Assembly (NCBI GenBank): GCA_003254925.1
Contig: QANZ01056315.1
Location: forward strand, 1-64,000
Length of the DNA stretch: 64,000 nt
DNA from: Chamaecrista fasciculata
Lineage: Eukaryota > Streptophyta > Magnoliopsida > Fabales > Fabaceae
Reading direction: 5' to 3'
Below are positions 1-12,319 of the stretch, one piece after another. The stretch's first letter is position 1. Every line of letters begins with the position of its first letter. Under the pieces are notes generated by a model. It worked only from the letters and a program-made list of their open reading frames with translations, made no database searches and had not been told where the DNA came from. Position numbers and translations under genes: made by a program.

Positions 1-2017
1 TTAGATTATTTATCATATAATTAATCAAGGATTGTTATCATAGTATGATAACAATGATTGGCCCTAGGGCACAATCTCCAACAGTTAGACCATCCTGGTT
101 CAAGAATACTGCGAACTCAAATTAATGTCTTTTAAATAACCAAAGGTTTCTTTTATATAATGAGTTCTTATGTTGCATGTTCTCAAAGATAATTGGTTTT
201 AAGACCATTACCGGAAAAAGTTGGGATTGGATCCCTTAAAATTCTTGAACGCGTTCATAGAGAAATTGTGGACCAAAAGTACCACCTTGTGGGTATGTCG
301 ATCCAGTTTGTTCAAATAAAAAGATTGAGCTCAAGTTTTGGACTATTCCATTGAGAAAAAAATTGGTCATGCTGATGAATTTATATTCCACGTTTAAAGG
401 GCTATTATATGCTAGTTGGGATAAATGTGGCACAACATGTTGTTTATGTTCACACGGTAAATGGTCTTGTTGAATAATTAAATGCCTTATGAGAACATAT
501 CAGTTTATATGATGCATCACTTGTGCGCATTAAACTAACAACGTATCATAAATTCTCCCATATGGTATTTGCTTTGGGTCAGGAGCCGAATATTTCTGAT
601 TTAAGAATTCTTTGGGTGCTAGATTTATATTGCTCCACCATGTGAATCAGAATGGGCCCCAACAAAAATTGAGAATATAAGTTGGGTATGGATCCCGTTC
701 AATTATTAAATATCTTAAACTCTTGAAGGCAGATAGTTCATGACATGATTTGTCAATGAAATTAATTTTTCAGCATTAGGGGGAGAAAGAAAATAGCTGG
801 AAAAATGAATTACAAGGAATGCATTGTTATTATATTTGTTTGATCCTCATGTGAACTTGAAATTCAAAGAATAATTTATTTGAAGAATATTTCAAATAAA
901 TTGCAAAATGTATTCACTAACCCATAGAAATGACAAAGTCAAATATTCCAGCTGGAAATGCTCCAATATATATTGAGGTCCCTGAAGGACATAATACTAT
1001 AACAAATGAATATATACAACGTTTGAAGCATGGTAGACTAATCGGTTCCAGGGATAAGAATCCTTGAAAATAAAAGGAACATATGAGAAAAATGGTCGAA
1101 TTGAGGAAATATATGAAAGCATAATGAATGAAAATCACTGGAAGAGATTTAGGTACCTGAAAGTGAAGTAAATAATGAGATCTCAATATGTTTATTATTG
1201 CCAAAGTATGGAATCGATATGAAAATATTGTAGACAAAGTAATTATATATAATGTAGCACTACAAATTTCAAATCATAAAAAATTGAGGATCTTGAATAA
1301 CAATTCGTCGAAGAATGTCGACGTCAACATTGGCCAAATCGAAAAAGAAAGGATCCAAGATGAGTAAAACTCACTTGAGAAATGTGGAAATTTTTGGACT
1401 TGAAGTCCATAGACATGATGGTGTGCAGTTAATTGAATATAAATAAGTCTTTGTGCGAAAAGAAACGAGCAAAAATGAAATTTTGAGATACAAAGACTAG
1501 AAATTTATTTTAAGGAGTTTAATTCTCCCACGGTGGATGCAATTATTTTTGAATATATGATCTGTCTGTTTCTAGGAACTTTGATGTCCAAATATTTGAA
1601 GGTGTGAAGTTAGTGGGATCCAAATAAGTCGTTAAAAGAGATGTATGAAGATAATATGACATGTATAGTTCAGTTAAAAGAGTTACTTCAAAGGAGATAG
1701 AACGAAATATATTTTACCAAAATCGTTCTTTACTCGTGATATCAAAAGAAAGACGACATAGAAGTTCAACAAGTTCGGTCAAGTGATAATTTAGCATATT
1801 TATTTATAGACGAATTGCCAATTGCAACATTTGTGAAATTGGTTTATCAAATTAGAATGCCTCAATTAAAATATCCTTAGTGATATTATGATGGGGGGGA
1901 TACGCTCTGTACTCTTTTTTCCTTCGGCATGGTTTTGTCCCACTGGGTTTTCCTGACAAGGGTTTTAATAAGGCAGCTTGTAATGCGTTTCAATAAATTA
2001 TGAATATTGAAGGGGAG
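1..2017 (+). mobile_element. Ty1/copia retrotransposon fossil, internal region
   Basis: Decayed plus-strand polyprotein sequence of a plant Ty1/copia element. In order I can recognise the end of the GAG-pre-integrase region (about 80-240), integrase, the integrase C-terminal region (about 930-1080, with the NAPIYIEVPEG and RLIGSRDKNP motifs), the start of reverse transcriptase (about 1310-1500) and the end of RNase H (about 1740-1880). The stretch after 1890 has the usual copia wording before the polypurine tract, and a purine run at about 2008-2017 leads into the 3' LTR. The element is broken in many places and looks old. Its 5' part lies outside the window. Confidence 0.8.
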
Positions 2018-2140
2018 TGTTATAAATAATATGGTTTGTGAATATCCACAATTGACTTTTGATAATCTCCATGTACATTAATATGATTTTATCCCTTCAT
2101 TATGTATATTAAGTTGGTACATCTCCCTTATAGATCCTTT

Positions 2141-2474
2141 TGTAGAAAGACTTAACTCTCCCCAAAAGAGCTCTCCAAGGGTGAGGGTTGCCTATTATAT
2201 ATATATATATAGAGAGAGAGAGTTAGAAAGCCTTTTAACCAAGCAATGTGGGACTTCAACACGCCCCCCTCACGCTCGACATTAAGCGTGAAGTCAACGG
2301 GTTATTCCCAGGGCAGCCCACAGTAAGGCTCATCCATCCCACATGCCCAAACTGGGCTCTGATACCATGTAGAAAGGCCTAACTCTCCCTAAAAGAGGTC
2401 TCCAAGGGTGAGGGTTTCCTAGTATATATATAGAGTTAGAAAGCCTTTTAACCAAGCAATGTGGGACTTCAACA
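2141..2474 (-). mobile_element. TRIM (miniature LTR retrotransposon), whole-looking
   Basis: Two direct terminal repeats (2141-2261 and 2368-2474) run TGTAGAAAG to TTCAACA on the plus strand. They flank a 106-bp interior with no coding sequence. The primer-binding site, complementary to initiator methionine tRNA, sits at 2356-2367 next to the right repeat, so the element points to the minus strand. A perfect 5-bp target duplication CCTTT flanks it (2136-2140 and 2475-2479). The two repeats differ by some substitutions and by the length of an AT/GA microsatellite, so the insertion is not very recent, but it is younger than the copia LTR that hosts it. Confidence 0.88.
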
Positions 2475-3258
2475 CCTTTAGCCTATAAATAGAGGCTTTA
2501 GCTGTTAATGTAAAGTAGATGATATCGATTGAATGAAATAATCACTCTAGAGGCTCTGTTCGTTTGCGATTTAATTATAATTTTCTTTGATTATAATTGT
2601 AATAAGAATGTTCGTTTGCATTTTTTCTGATCAAATTATAATCATGATTTTTTATAATCAAATGCACTCAATTACATTTATACCCCTATATTTATACTTA
2701 TAATTACCTATACTCTAATACATTCAATCACACATCACAAGGCTAAAATGGTAATTTCCCTAAAATGGTCGACCGATTTTGTCAATGGTCGACCGAATAT
2801 CGACCTAAGATTGCTATCAGGCCCGACGTTCGGTCGACCACTGCAAAAAATGGTCGACCAAATATCGACCTGAGATTTCTATCAGGCCCGACATTTGGTC
2901 GACCGGTGAAAAAATTGTCGACCGAATATCGACCATGAGCCACATTGCCATTTTTTTCGGGTATGATGTTTTTTATTCCTTCTCTCTCATGTTGTGCCAA
3001 ATGGTGGACCATTTTATCGCTTGGTCGACCGAATGTCGGGCCTTGGGTTGGTGAAATTGCTACAATTTAGTCGCTCTGGTCCACCATTTCGTAGGCAAAA
3101 ATAGAATGGTCGACCAAACCAAATAAGCACCTCACAAGTTGCCTACAATTATAATCAGATTTTCACGATTCCCTAGGCAAACAGTGTCACAATCTGATAT
3201 TTTTTATTAGTAGCAATCACATCCAAACACATTTTGTTTATAATCAAATCACATCTTA

Positions 3259-6200
3259 TGTGACATCCTGATTTTAGCACAAAAATTTTCCTTTAAAACA
3301 TTTTCTAACAATACGAAAACCAAAGTCAGGAATCACTAAATGCTCGTTAATACAACTGACATTAAGTTAAAAATTGGATACAAGAGGCTGAGCCTCCTTT
3401 TTGCCACGTAGGGCCAAGTATAAGAGATAACCTGTCAGTGCATTAACTAGCTAAACAAGTATCAGGTATCTACACTAGAGATACAAAGCGTATACCATTC
3501 GGAGATCAACCTTTCTAGCCTCAACTCTCAGCCTCAGCTGCTCACCTGCAACTTGTAAACGTTAGGAGTGAGAATCGAAAGATTCCCAGTAGGATTCCAA
3601 AATCCCACTTCAACCACAAATCCTCTAGCATCAAATTCTTCTCAAAACCAATAACACCAATCTAATCCAGCACACAGCAAACATACAAAGAACCATCTCT
3701 GCCACATTAATAGGCTAATTGCCTCAAGCACATTCAACAAGAGCTCACTAGAGCCAACAATACAAATAAATAAAACTAGGGATTACATATCTCATAACTA
3801 GCCATTTAATTCAACATATATACAATTAGGGATAACCCATCTCATAAACTCACAATATAACTTATACCAGGAGAATCCGGGAATAACACGTCCCCTTGAC
3901 TCCCTTTACAAACACTTAATGCAAACACGACACTATACTACGAGTACCAACCTGTACTCACGCCACCACATACCAGTACAGTTAAACATGCTTCAAAGAT
4001 TTATTTTAAAAGAAATAAAGTTGAAGTAAGTTCAGTAAAGGAGGTCACAAAAAGTTTTAAGCTTTTATTAAAATAAAGTTTTGAGATTAACAATAAATTA
4101 TATATATATAAAAAAATCATCTCTTAAAATATCTTCCAATGACCAAAACTTGGTAAAACAAATTATTCAAGTCACTAAGAAATTTACAATTCATAAGGAT
4201 CGTATATAAATTCTTTAAAATTATTGAGGGGCTCATGAAAGATTTAAACTAATAGAAATATAAATCTTTTCAAATCATACTCTTTGAGATATTAAGAATA
4301 TATTTTTAGAAAATTCTCTTAGATAAAAGAAATAGCCTAGAAGAAGGAAATTTTTCCTGAAAACACTAATTGAAAGTGAAATCGCAGATTTTCTCAAAAA
4401 GGAGTTTGTATGAAATCATGAATGATCAAATAAAGGTTACATCAAAATCCCAACAATCCAATTAATATCATTCTAACCATCAAAGACATTTTATATCGAT
4501 AAAATCAATATTCAACATCATAAAAACCATCAGCTTCTCACCAAGTGAAGTGTCAATACAACCACTACATAACAATCATCAATTCATAAGAGAATAAAAT
4601 CTCTAAGTCAACCATGATAACCATCCATTTATCAACAAGTGATACTCCAATACAATTCATAATTCAACCAATCATCACATTTGATTCACAAATAAAGTAT
4701 AATATCAATATATCCACCTCAACCCCACACAAATAACCTCCTCAACCCTCAGGGGAGCACACATATCAGTATCTTTATTTTGCATCCACTCACGAGGGAA
4801 CCACACACAACATCACCTCAAGTTCTCAACCCATGGGGACCGCACAGCTTTTCACCCATTGGGGCCGCACACAACATTATCACAACCCGTGGGGATTGCA
4901 CACAGCTTTTCACCCATCGGGAACGCACACAGCATTGTTACAATCATTTCTCAACAATAAATAATAAACAGAACACACTAGGACAAATAAATATCCTCAG
5001 CCAGTGTCACAACGAATACTACGAAGGAGCAAGCATGTCTATTTGAAAATATAACTATTTCACAAGCATAGAGATATTTGGATTTGCCTCTAAAATAAAT
5101 ATTAATAATAAATTTGTTTACTCAATAATTTTACCAACAGTCATAGAAACCCTTTTTGCAGGATCAGGATGAAAAAGCCACTCACAGGCTTCCAACAACC
5201 TATACAATATATAATAATCCTCCCAAAGGCCTACACAACTAATTTCATACTAACAATCACATTTTGAGCCACCCCGGACTCCCACAATTCAAGCCACACA
5301 TGGCTCTTGAACACATTCAAAATTATAAGCTATAAAACATTATCAAATTCAAGTTTGAAGGTGGAAATGAAACCTCATCATATCCCCCTCTTTAGACCCA
5401 CAATCACTTTCTTTTTATAAGGGAAACAACTTCCCAAGTGATCCCCTAAAACAAATGGAAACAAAACACAAAACTATAAAATTCTGCATTTTTCCCACTT
5501 AGGTTGTCACTAGTTCTGACCCGTTTTTTCTCCATCCAGCCGTTAGATCCAAAAACTAAAGACATGGATGGATTTTTCTCTTTCTTAGCTTTAAAACGAG
5601 TGGTCAAACATGACGATCCGACATCTATATATGAAGATATCCTCACTTCTTTCCAGGTTGTTCTGCAGAAACATAGTACCTCGGAAAAATAGGACAATTT
5701 AGTCCCTAAGCAACCCAATACCCAAAATTGTTCATTTCAATCATCAAAACATGTTTCCCAACTCCAAAACTTAACATTTAATCATAAAACAACATCAGAA
5801 TGACTCTTATCACACCAATCAAGCATCAACCATTCATTAATCACAAAAACATCATTTTAGTCCCTAGCAAAACCCTAGCTCGAAATTCCCTTTTTGAAAC
5901 TGATTTTTCCATCAAAACTCATCAATAATCATTTATAGAACAAAACCGAATCATCAAATTCACCAAAACATCATTATTTTTCGAAATCAAGGTTTCAACC
6001 CCTAGGGACCAAATTGGCAAAACTGGAGAAAAAATGTAACAGTCGAGGAAAATTTAAATTTATTTGAGGTGTATTATAATTCTAAGATTTGGAAAAGGAA
6101 GAGCAATTATTTTTGGTAAGAAATTGTGAAGGAATGGTAAAGAATTTTGATGTAAATAAGTTGAGGAAGTGTAATTTTAATAGTGGGAAGGACCAAAGTG

Positions 6201-9071
6201 CAAGTTGGATAAACTATTTTGGTTGTGATTGAAATTAATTTAATTTGAGTAAAAGGCTCTAGGGACGAAAAGGGAATTATTGAAGGACTTAATTATGAAT
6301 TTATGGCAAAGTTGAAGTAAATTTAAGGATCTCATGGAAAGGAAATTGAAAGTTTAAGGGAAAGAAATGTAGTTTTAGCCAAAGAGATTAAATTGTGATT
6401 ATATATGCTAGGAATGATAAGAGAATGGACGAAGATATGAAATTGGAAGAAAAGAAGGAGAGCTAGGTCGGTGGAGAGGAGAAGAGGAGGAAGAGGAAGA
6501 GAACTTTGGCTTGCTTCAAATTGGGAGTGAAATCATCAAGTTTGGAAGCTTTAAACATCCAAGGTAGAGTTATTTTACTCTCCTCCTCCTTACAACTTCA
6601 TTTTCTCCACAATTTTGTGATACTCTGTTTAGACGAAATTTATAGGGCAACTTTGGGTGTGTTTTTGAGTCACTTAGAGTGGGAACTGGACTTCGATCCA
6701 GAAGGACAAATTAAAAAGGGTGATGTCAGGAATCTTTAGGTTGTGGAACATGCCAAATCCGACCACTGTAGGTGGTGGAATCCGCCGTTGAAGAGGTGCT
6801 GCCCGGAGCAGCGGGAAAACAGAGTGTGAAGGTGAACTTTGGAGGAAAAACTGGGCACGATAGAGAGAGAATTAGATATCGATCCTAAATAAGCTTTTGT
6901 ATCTGGGGATGTTAGGAATTCGTCGGTGGTCGTACAGTTCAAATCCGACCACTGTAGGTGGAGGAATTCAGCCAACAGTGAGTGCTGCCAGAAAAACGGC
7001 AAAAACAGAGTCTTAGGAGAACTTTTGTGTTGTTCTCAAAGCAAAAGGAAATGGATTTTCTATTCTTCGATTCTTGTTTAAAGTAATAAATTTGTGAACA
7101 CATTTCCTCAACTATAATCTTTAAATTCGGGTTCTAATCTCTCTAAATAATATTGTCTTGTTGATGATGATTTTGTTCTGTTTTGGGATGTTTTCCGGCC
7201 AACTTTCCGGCGAGTTTTATGGTGCTGGGTGGTGCTAGTGAGAGAGAAGAGAAGGGAGTGCATGTTTGAGAGTGAGTTTACAATGTTTGAAGGAAAGATG
7301 AAGTCAAAAGCATAGGAAGGGACTGATTTGAAACTGTCAAAAGGACCAAACTGCATTTCTGTTTTTGTTTTTAATATGTCTGGAAATTCTGTTTTATTTC
7401 ATTATGGTCCTGATCAGATCACTATTGCTTGGTAAATGTAAATTTAGCTATTTTGGGCTAATTAAGCATTAAGTAAATAATGGGTTTGTTTATAAAGTCA
7501 ATATATTTTATTGTTTCAGTTTAGTCCCTAAAGAGATGATATGAGTGGAAATTGTTTTGAATTGGATTATGAGTTTGAAATGGACTAATTGTGGCTTTGG
7601 AATTGAATGCCTTATTTGTGGATTATGTCATGATACCTGAGGGTGGAATCCCTCCCCTTTTATTCGCGATGAATATTGGGGTAACGGCTATGGTGGATTC
7701 CATAGTTGGCCTAAGGTGGATTCCTTAGGTGACAGGCTTGTTGGATTGTGCGCACACCGGGAGACGTTCCGGAAAAGCCTAGGTCGAGACGGCCAAACTG
7801 ATTTGAGATCATGACATTGCTTGTGGATATTAATCGTGTAATTTGAGGTATTTGAGTATGAAATTATTTGATGATAATGAGATAAATGAATATATGATAT
7901 TCTTATTAAAATGTTATTATTGTGCAAGTGGATTTGATGAAGTTTTATTGAAAATGGAATTTGTGACCAAGTCAATTTGTGATAATAAAGTAAATAGATA
8001 TGTTATATTGTTTTGTTAATTATTGCGATTAGTATTATGTAATTTAACTTTTGGATTAGCAAGATTGTTTAGAATGTGAATGTTGTTTGAGGATTGATGG
8101 TAAGAGAGAGTTTAGTAACTCTACTGAGAATTTTATTCTCACCCCATTCCATATTTTTCAGTCTCAGTTGTGCAGGATCGAGCAGGCATAGAATCGGGTC
8201 AAGGAAGCAACCCGTCGCCTAAGGATTTACATCCTTCTACTTGATTTCTTTTAAATTAGTAGGTTTTAGTGTTTGTCGTATATATATCTTTTGTCTGAAC
8301 TGTTTGGGCCCTGCGAGGCTGGTTATGGGGCGGAGCCCCTGTATTATTTTGTATGTATACCCATGTTTGGGTTATTGTATATTCTGTATATATTCAGGAC
8401 TGTATCCGGATATTATTTACCTCTAGTTAATATACGTATGTTTTATTTTCTAGAGGTGTTACAAAAAAGATGAAGAAGATGCAAAGAAGAGGGAACAAAG
8501 AAATCCTACCTCAAGATGAGAGACTCCGGGGCGAAGCTCTTCAGCTGAATCGGCTCCCGGCTCAACCTCCCTTCTTCTTCTTCTTCTCTTCTCCTCCTCC
8601 TTCTCTCTTCTTTCTTTCTCTTCTTTTCTTTCTTTTCTTTTTCTGTCGAGTTGCTCTCTGCTTCTCTATCTCTTATATTTCATTTTATAACAAATGCCAA
8701 AACCTCATTTCTTCCCCCTTCATCTCTAATTTTTACAACCATAAATCCTTTATTCTTTCTAAATTACCACTTTAGTCCCTTCAAAACTCACTTCTTCACC
8801 ACAATTAAGTTTCCTTATTTCATATAATCATATTCATACCTTCTTTCTATTCTCATACTTACATTTAACGTAACTTACGATAACTTCTTTACTTTTCAGT
8901 TTAGTCCCTGTATCTCCACTTCCTATAAGTTCACCCCCTTTTCTTCACATAAATGCTATACATTAATTCTTCACTTCATGGTCTCCTTACAAACTATTAC
9001 TCCATAATTATTTCACACCACTCAAACTTTATTTTCTTTCAAAAAAGTCCTTCAAAAATTGGGGCGTTATA
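3259..9071 (-). mobile_element. Solo LTR of a Ty3/gypsy-like element (outer), interrupted
   Basis: Starts TGTGACATCC and ends GGGGCGTTATA, flanked by a perfect 5-bp duplication TCTTA (3254-3258 and 9072-9076). Read on the minus strand it opens TATAACGCCCC followed by wording such as AGGGACTAAA, typical of long plant gypsy (Tekay/Del-like) LTRs. No gag-pol sequence, primer site or polypurine tract lies inside, so it is a solo LTR of about 3.4 kb once the inner insertion at 6035-8463 is removed. The uninterrupted target can be read in the sister element near 55408. The clade is my judgement from the ends and size. Confidence 0.75.
6035..8463 (+). mobile_element. Solo LTR of a Ty3/gypsy-like element (inner)
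   Basis: Runs from TGTAACAG to GGTGTTACA (2,429 bp), flanked by AAAAA on both sides (6030-6034 and 8464-8468). It lies in opposite orientation to the LTR that surrounds it. It has no coding domains and resembles the long LTRs of Tekay/Del-like gypsy elements. The target duplication falls in an A-run, so it is weaker evidence than the outer one. It is the youngest insertion of this stack. Confidence 0.72.
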
Positions 9072-9307
9072 TCTTACTTTTTCCAACTATTTCCAACTTT
9101 TTCTTTCATTTCTACCCCTATACAATTTACTAATTTCCTTATCCTTCTATCTACCAACCACAATCATTACATACCCATTTAAATAATTTCACATCAAATA
9201 ATCAACATTCATCCAAACACCAATACACAAATAATCAACTTTGATTATAATCATACTCTGATTATAATCAGAGCAGATTTTATTAGAAGCACAAACGAAA
9301 GGAGCCT

Positions 9308-10770
9308 CTCCTCTTAGTTTTCCTCTTCTTTGAATTTCCTTATTTCATATATTTTATAACACAAATGATTTAATTTTTTACTTTTACAATTTTCAATGCA
9401 TATTAAATGCCCCTAAACATGCCTCTAAAACATATTTAGATATATGGGACACTCTAACATGGTCCGAGTGTCCCAATACATGTGGACGAATCACCTAATG
9501 TCATATGGCACTTAATATATTAATAAAAAAGAAATTAAAATTGAAACACTCGCTTGGGCAGCAAGTGTTTCTGCTGCAACTGTAGCATCTCGGTTAGCAT
9601 GCTGCTGCAATGCATAATTTTTTTTCAACACTTTTAATGTGTTGCTGTTTAGTTTTTTAAAACAAATTTATTCTTTGCAACAGTAAAAATTGCTGCCTAC
9701 TAATATTTTTATTTAAACAAAATTTTTTTATTTATTTAAAAATATTTTAACTTATTATTAATCATAAAATATATTTTTTATAAAATATTAAAAAAAACTT
9801 AATCATCATATTTACATATCATTAATATGTTGTTAATCAATTTTTTTGTTATTACATATTAAAATTATATGTTAATAATTAAATTATATATTTTATACAA
9901 AATATAAACTATTTATCAATCTCCTAATATTTAAAATTGAATTAATTGGTATAATTAAATCATTTGATATATACTTGGATCGTCTTGGGATATCCTAACC
10001 GTACCTATCTATAACCATTTAATATATATATATATATATATAGATTGGATCAATCTTTCTCAAAATATTAAATGTATTATGTTAATTAAAAGATATTTTC
10101 ATTTTTTTTTAAGTAGACACACTCAATTTCTTAAGATTAAGTTTTGATAAATACAATGTATAAATATTTAAAATTATGTTCTTAATTATGTCATCAAAAT
10201 AAACTGATATACACTCAATCTCTTAAGATTATGTTAATAATTCAATTATATTTTTATTACAATTAATTTGATATAAACACGGCTTAATGATCAAATCATA
10301 TAAAATGCAAAATTAAGCCGTGTTTATTTTTAAATAAATAAAAAAATATTAATAGGCAGCAGTTTTTACCGTTGCAAAGAATAAAATTTAAAAAAAAAAC
10401 TAAAATAGCTAAAAATTAAAATTGTTGTAAACAAAAAAATTAAAAAAAAAATAATGCACTGCAGCATGATGATCGTCCACATGTATACGTATTGGGAGAC
10501 TCAGACCATTTTAGAGTGTCCCATATAGCTAAATATTTTTTTTTCGTAAACTACAAATCTAAATACTTTTATTTTTTATATTATTTTAAAAATTAAGCAG
10601 TTAATCTAAAGTAGATGATATCAATTGAATGAATGAATCACTCTCTCATCCTCTTTTTTTCCCTTTTTTGTTAATCTTTATTTCATATATTTTATAACAC
10701 AAATTATTTAATTTTCTACTTTTACAATTTTGAATGCATATTATTAAATGCCTCTAAACATGTACCTGGG
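9308..10770 (+). repeat. Duplicated copia-LTR tail plus gene-flank junction
   Basis: The segment at about 9308-9440 (end of the copia LTR followed by AT-rich gene-upstream sequence ending in TAAACATG and its neighbours) recurs at about 10600-10770. The second copy then runs on into the normal upstream region of gene A. The inverted-repeat element at 9441-10527 lies between the two copies. Upstream regions of genes C and D carry the same gene-flank part (from about 30985 and 40135) without the LTR tail, so the LTR junction is private to gene A. Confidence 0.6.
9441..10527. mobile_element. Non-autonomous DNA transposon with long inverted repeats
   Basis: Begins TATATGGGACACTCTAA and ends with the inverse, including a conserved block ending near GTGGACGA about 50 bp in. 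A second inverted block holding GGCAGCAG-type sequence is at 9670-9720 and 10327-10385, so the inverted repeats reach nearly 300 bp into a 1.09-kb element. The core is AT-rich and has no coding sequence. The ends merge with flanking ATATTTAG-like sequence, so the target duplication and therefore the superfamily are unclear. MULE-like is possible because of the long arms. Confidence 0.65.
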
Positions 10771-10887
10771 CACATTTTTGATATTCCCATACAAAAAGTG
10801 GCGGAAATAGAATTAAATCCTATGTATTAATAATTGAGTAATGACCATTAAATAATTAACTATTCAATACACAAAATTATAGTGGGC

Positions 10888-11084
10888 AATTTAGCACTTA
10901 TTGCAATTAAACCCTTTCTAATTCTTTCATAGGGTCACATTATTTCCCTCATTAAAACGCGGTTATTACCTTAATAATTAGAGCATCAATGGAAGACATA
11001 ATTTTGTTTTATAAATAGCCAAAGAATTAAACAGACAATAAAAGAGTGTCTGTTGGCGAATAAAAGATAAAACAGTGTCTCAAT
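10888..11084 (+). promoter_or_regulatory. Promoter and 5' leader of neprosin gene A
   Basis: This block is conserved before genes A, C and D and in shortened form before B. It contains a GCAATTAAACC motif, then CCTCATTAAAACGC with GGTTATTACC, then a TATA-like TTATAAATAG at 11009-11018, about 70 bp before the ATG. The leader ends in AGTGTCTCAAT just before the start codon in all four genes. Gene A has the best TATA match; B and D read GATAAATAG and C has lost the last bases. Confidence 0.6.
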
Positions 11085-12279
11085 ATGATTTCAAAAAATA
11101 GTTTATTTCTTGCTTATTTTCTTGTTATTTCCTTCTGCTCATGTTTTGTCATGAATGCCGAGACGAGGGAGATTGACATGAGTGGTATCTCCGATCAAGA
11201 AAATTTGGAGTTGGAAAGGCAACTCAAAATGCTAAATAAAAATCCAGTTACAACTTTTCAGGTAAATACATAGAATAAATTTGATATTTAAAATATTATT
11301 AAGCTGAAAACTTAATTTCTAAAACATTGAATTATACGGTTTAATCTTTGAAAGATGAAAAAGATATATTAATTATTTCTATTTATGGAATAAATAGTAT
11401 ACCGTTTTGATCCTTAAGGAACCAAAGAGTATATTATATTATTTTAATTTTTCAAGGATTAAGGTCAGCTCCGTTGTCTTTCAAGAATCAAATAAGTAGT
11501 TTAATATATAGGAAAAAAAAGTATATTTTTGGTCACATAACTTTGACAAAGGTCTCAATTTGGTCCCATAACTTTTTTTGTTGCAATTTTGGTCCCATAA
11601 CTTTGGAAAAGGTCTTAAATTGGTCCCATAACTTTTTTCGTTGCAATTTTGGTCCCATAACTTTTGAAAACGTTTCACCGTTGGTCCCAAGTTGATTTCC
11701 ATCCATTATCTGTCGTATAATCCACTTCACCCATATTTGTCACATCACCATTCAACTCAGTATGTCAGATCATCTTTAACGGCAAAAAATGGATGGAAAT
11801 CAACTTGCGACCAAAGGTGAGACGTTTTCAAAATTTATGGGACCAAAATTGCAACTAAAAAATTTATAGGACCAAATTGAGACCTTTGCCAAATTTATGG
11901 CACCAAAAGTACACTTTAGCCATATATATATATATACTATCCAAATTGTTCAAATAAAACTATGCGTGGATATCAAATCACAAAGACATATATATTTAAA
12001 TCACCAAGACATATATTTTTCATTTATTTGATTAGTTAATTAGTCTTTGAAAAAAAAATACGCAATTCAGCTATTGACAAATATATATTTTCTACTATTT
12101 TATCTATTTTTTTTTTCTATATGTTTTGAAGACCAAGGCAGGAGTTACAATAGACTGCATCAAAATCAATGAGCAACCATCACTGGATCACCCTTTATTG
12201 AAGAATCACAAAATTCAGGTTTTAAATTTAATTCGTCAAATTAAAAGTTGATTACTTTTGGCAGCTTCTAACACCTAAT

Positions 12280-12319
<40 letters not shown>

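Larger units (their letters stand above)
2552..9306 (+). mobile_element. Non-autonomous PIF/Harbinger-type element, with nested insertions
   Basis: Ends GGCTC...GAGCC carry imperfect terminal inverted repeats of the form GGCTCNNTTCGTTTGYG, matching the elements at 53768-55635 and 57676. Left arm 2552-3253 and right arm 9077-9306 together make an element of about 0.94 kb. They closely follow the sequence of the 53768 element, including GATTATAATC palindromes near both ends. The left arm has at least seven copies of the palindrome GGTCGACC between 2766 and 3118. No transposase is present. The middle is occupied by the solo LTR at 3259-9071. I could not define a clean target duplication. Confidence 0.72.
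2018..9361 (+). mobile_element. 3' LTR of the copia fossil, interrupted by nested insertions
   Basis: The LTR begins TGTTATAAA just after the polypurine tract and appears to end TTTATAACA at 9361, an inverted pair of ends. A TATA-like motif (CTATAAATAG) lies near 2482. Its body is interrupted by a TRIM element (2141-2474) and by a Harbinger-type element (2552-9306) that itself carries two nested solo LTRs. Only about 250 bp at the left and 55 bp at the right belong to the LTR itself. A second, shorter copy of this LTR tail lies at about 10600-10698, next to the same gene-flank sequence. Confidence 0.65.

Noticed and set aside
2141-2474. Cassandra TRIM
   Set aside because: Cassandra LTRs carry 5S rRNA promoter sequence; none is seen here.
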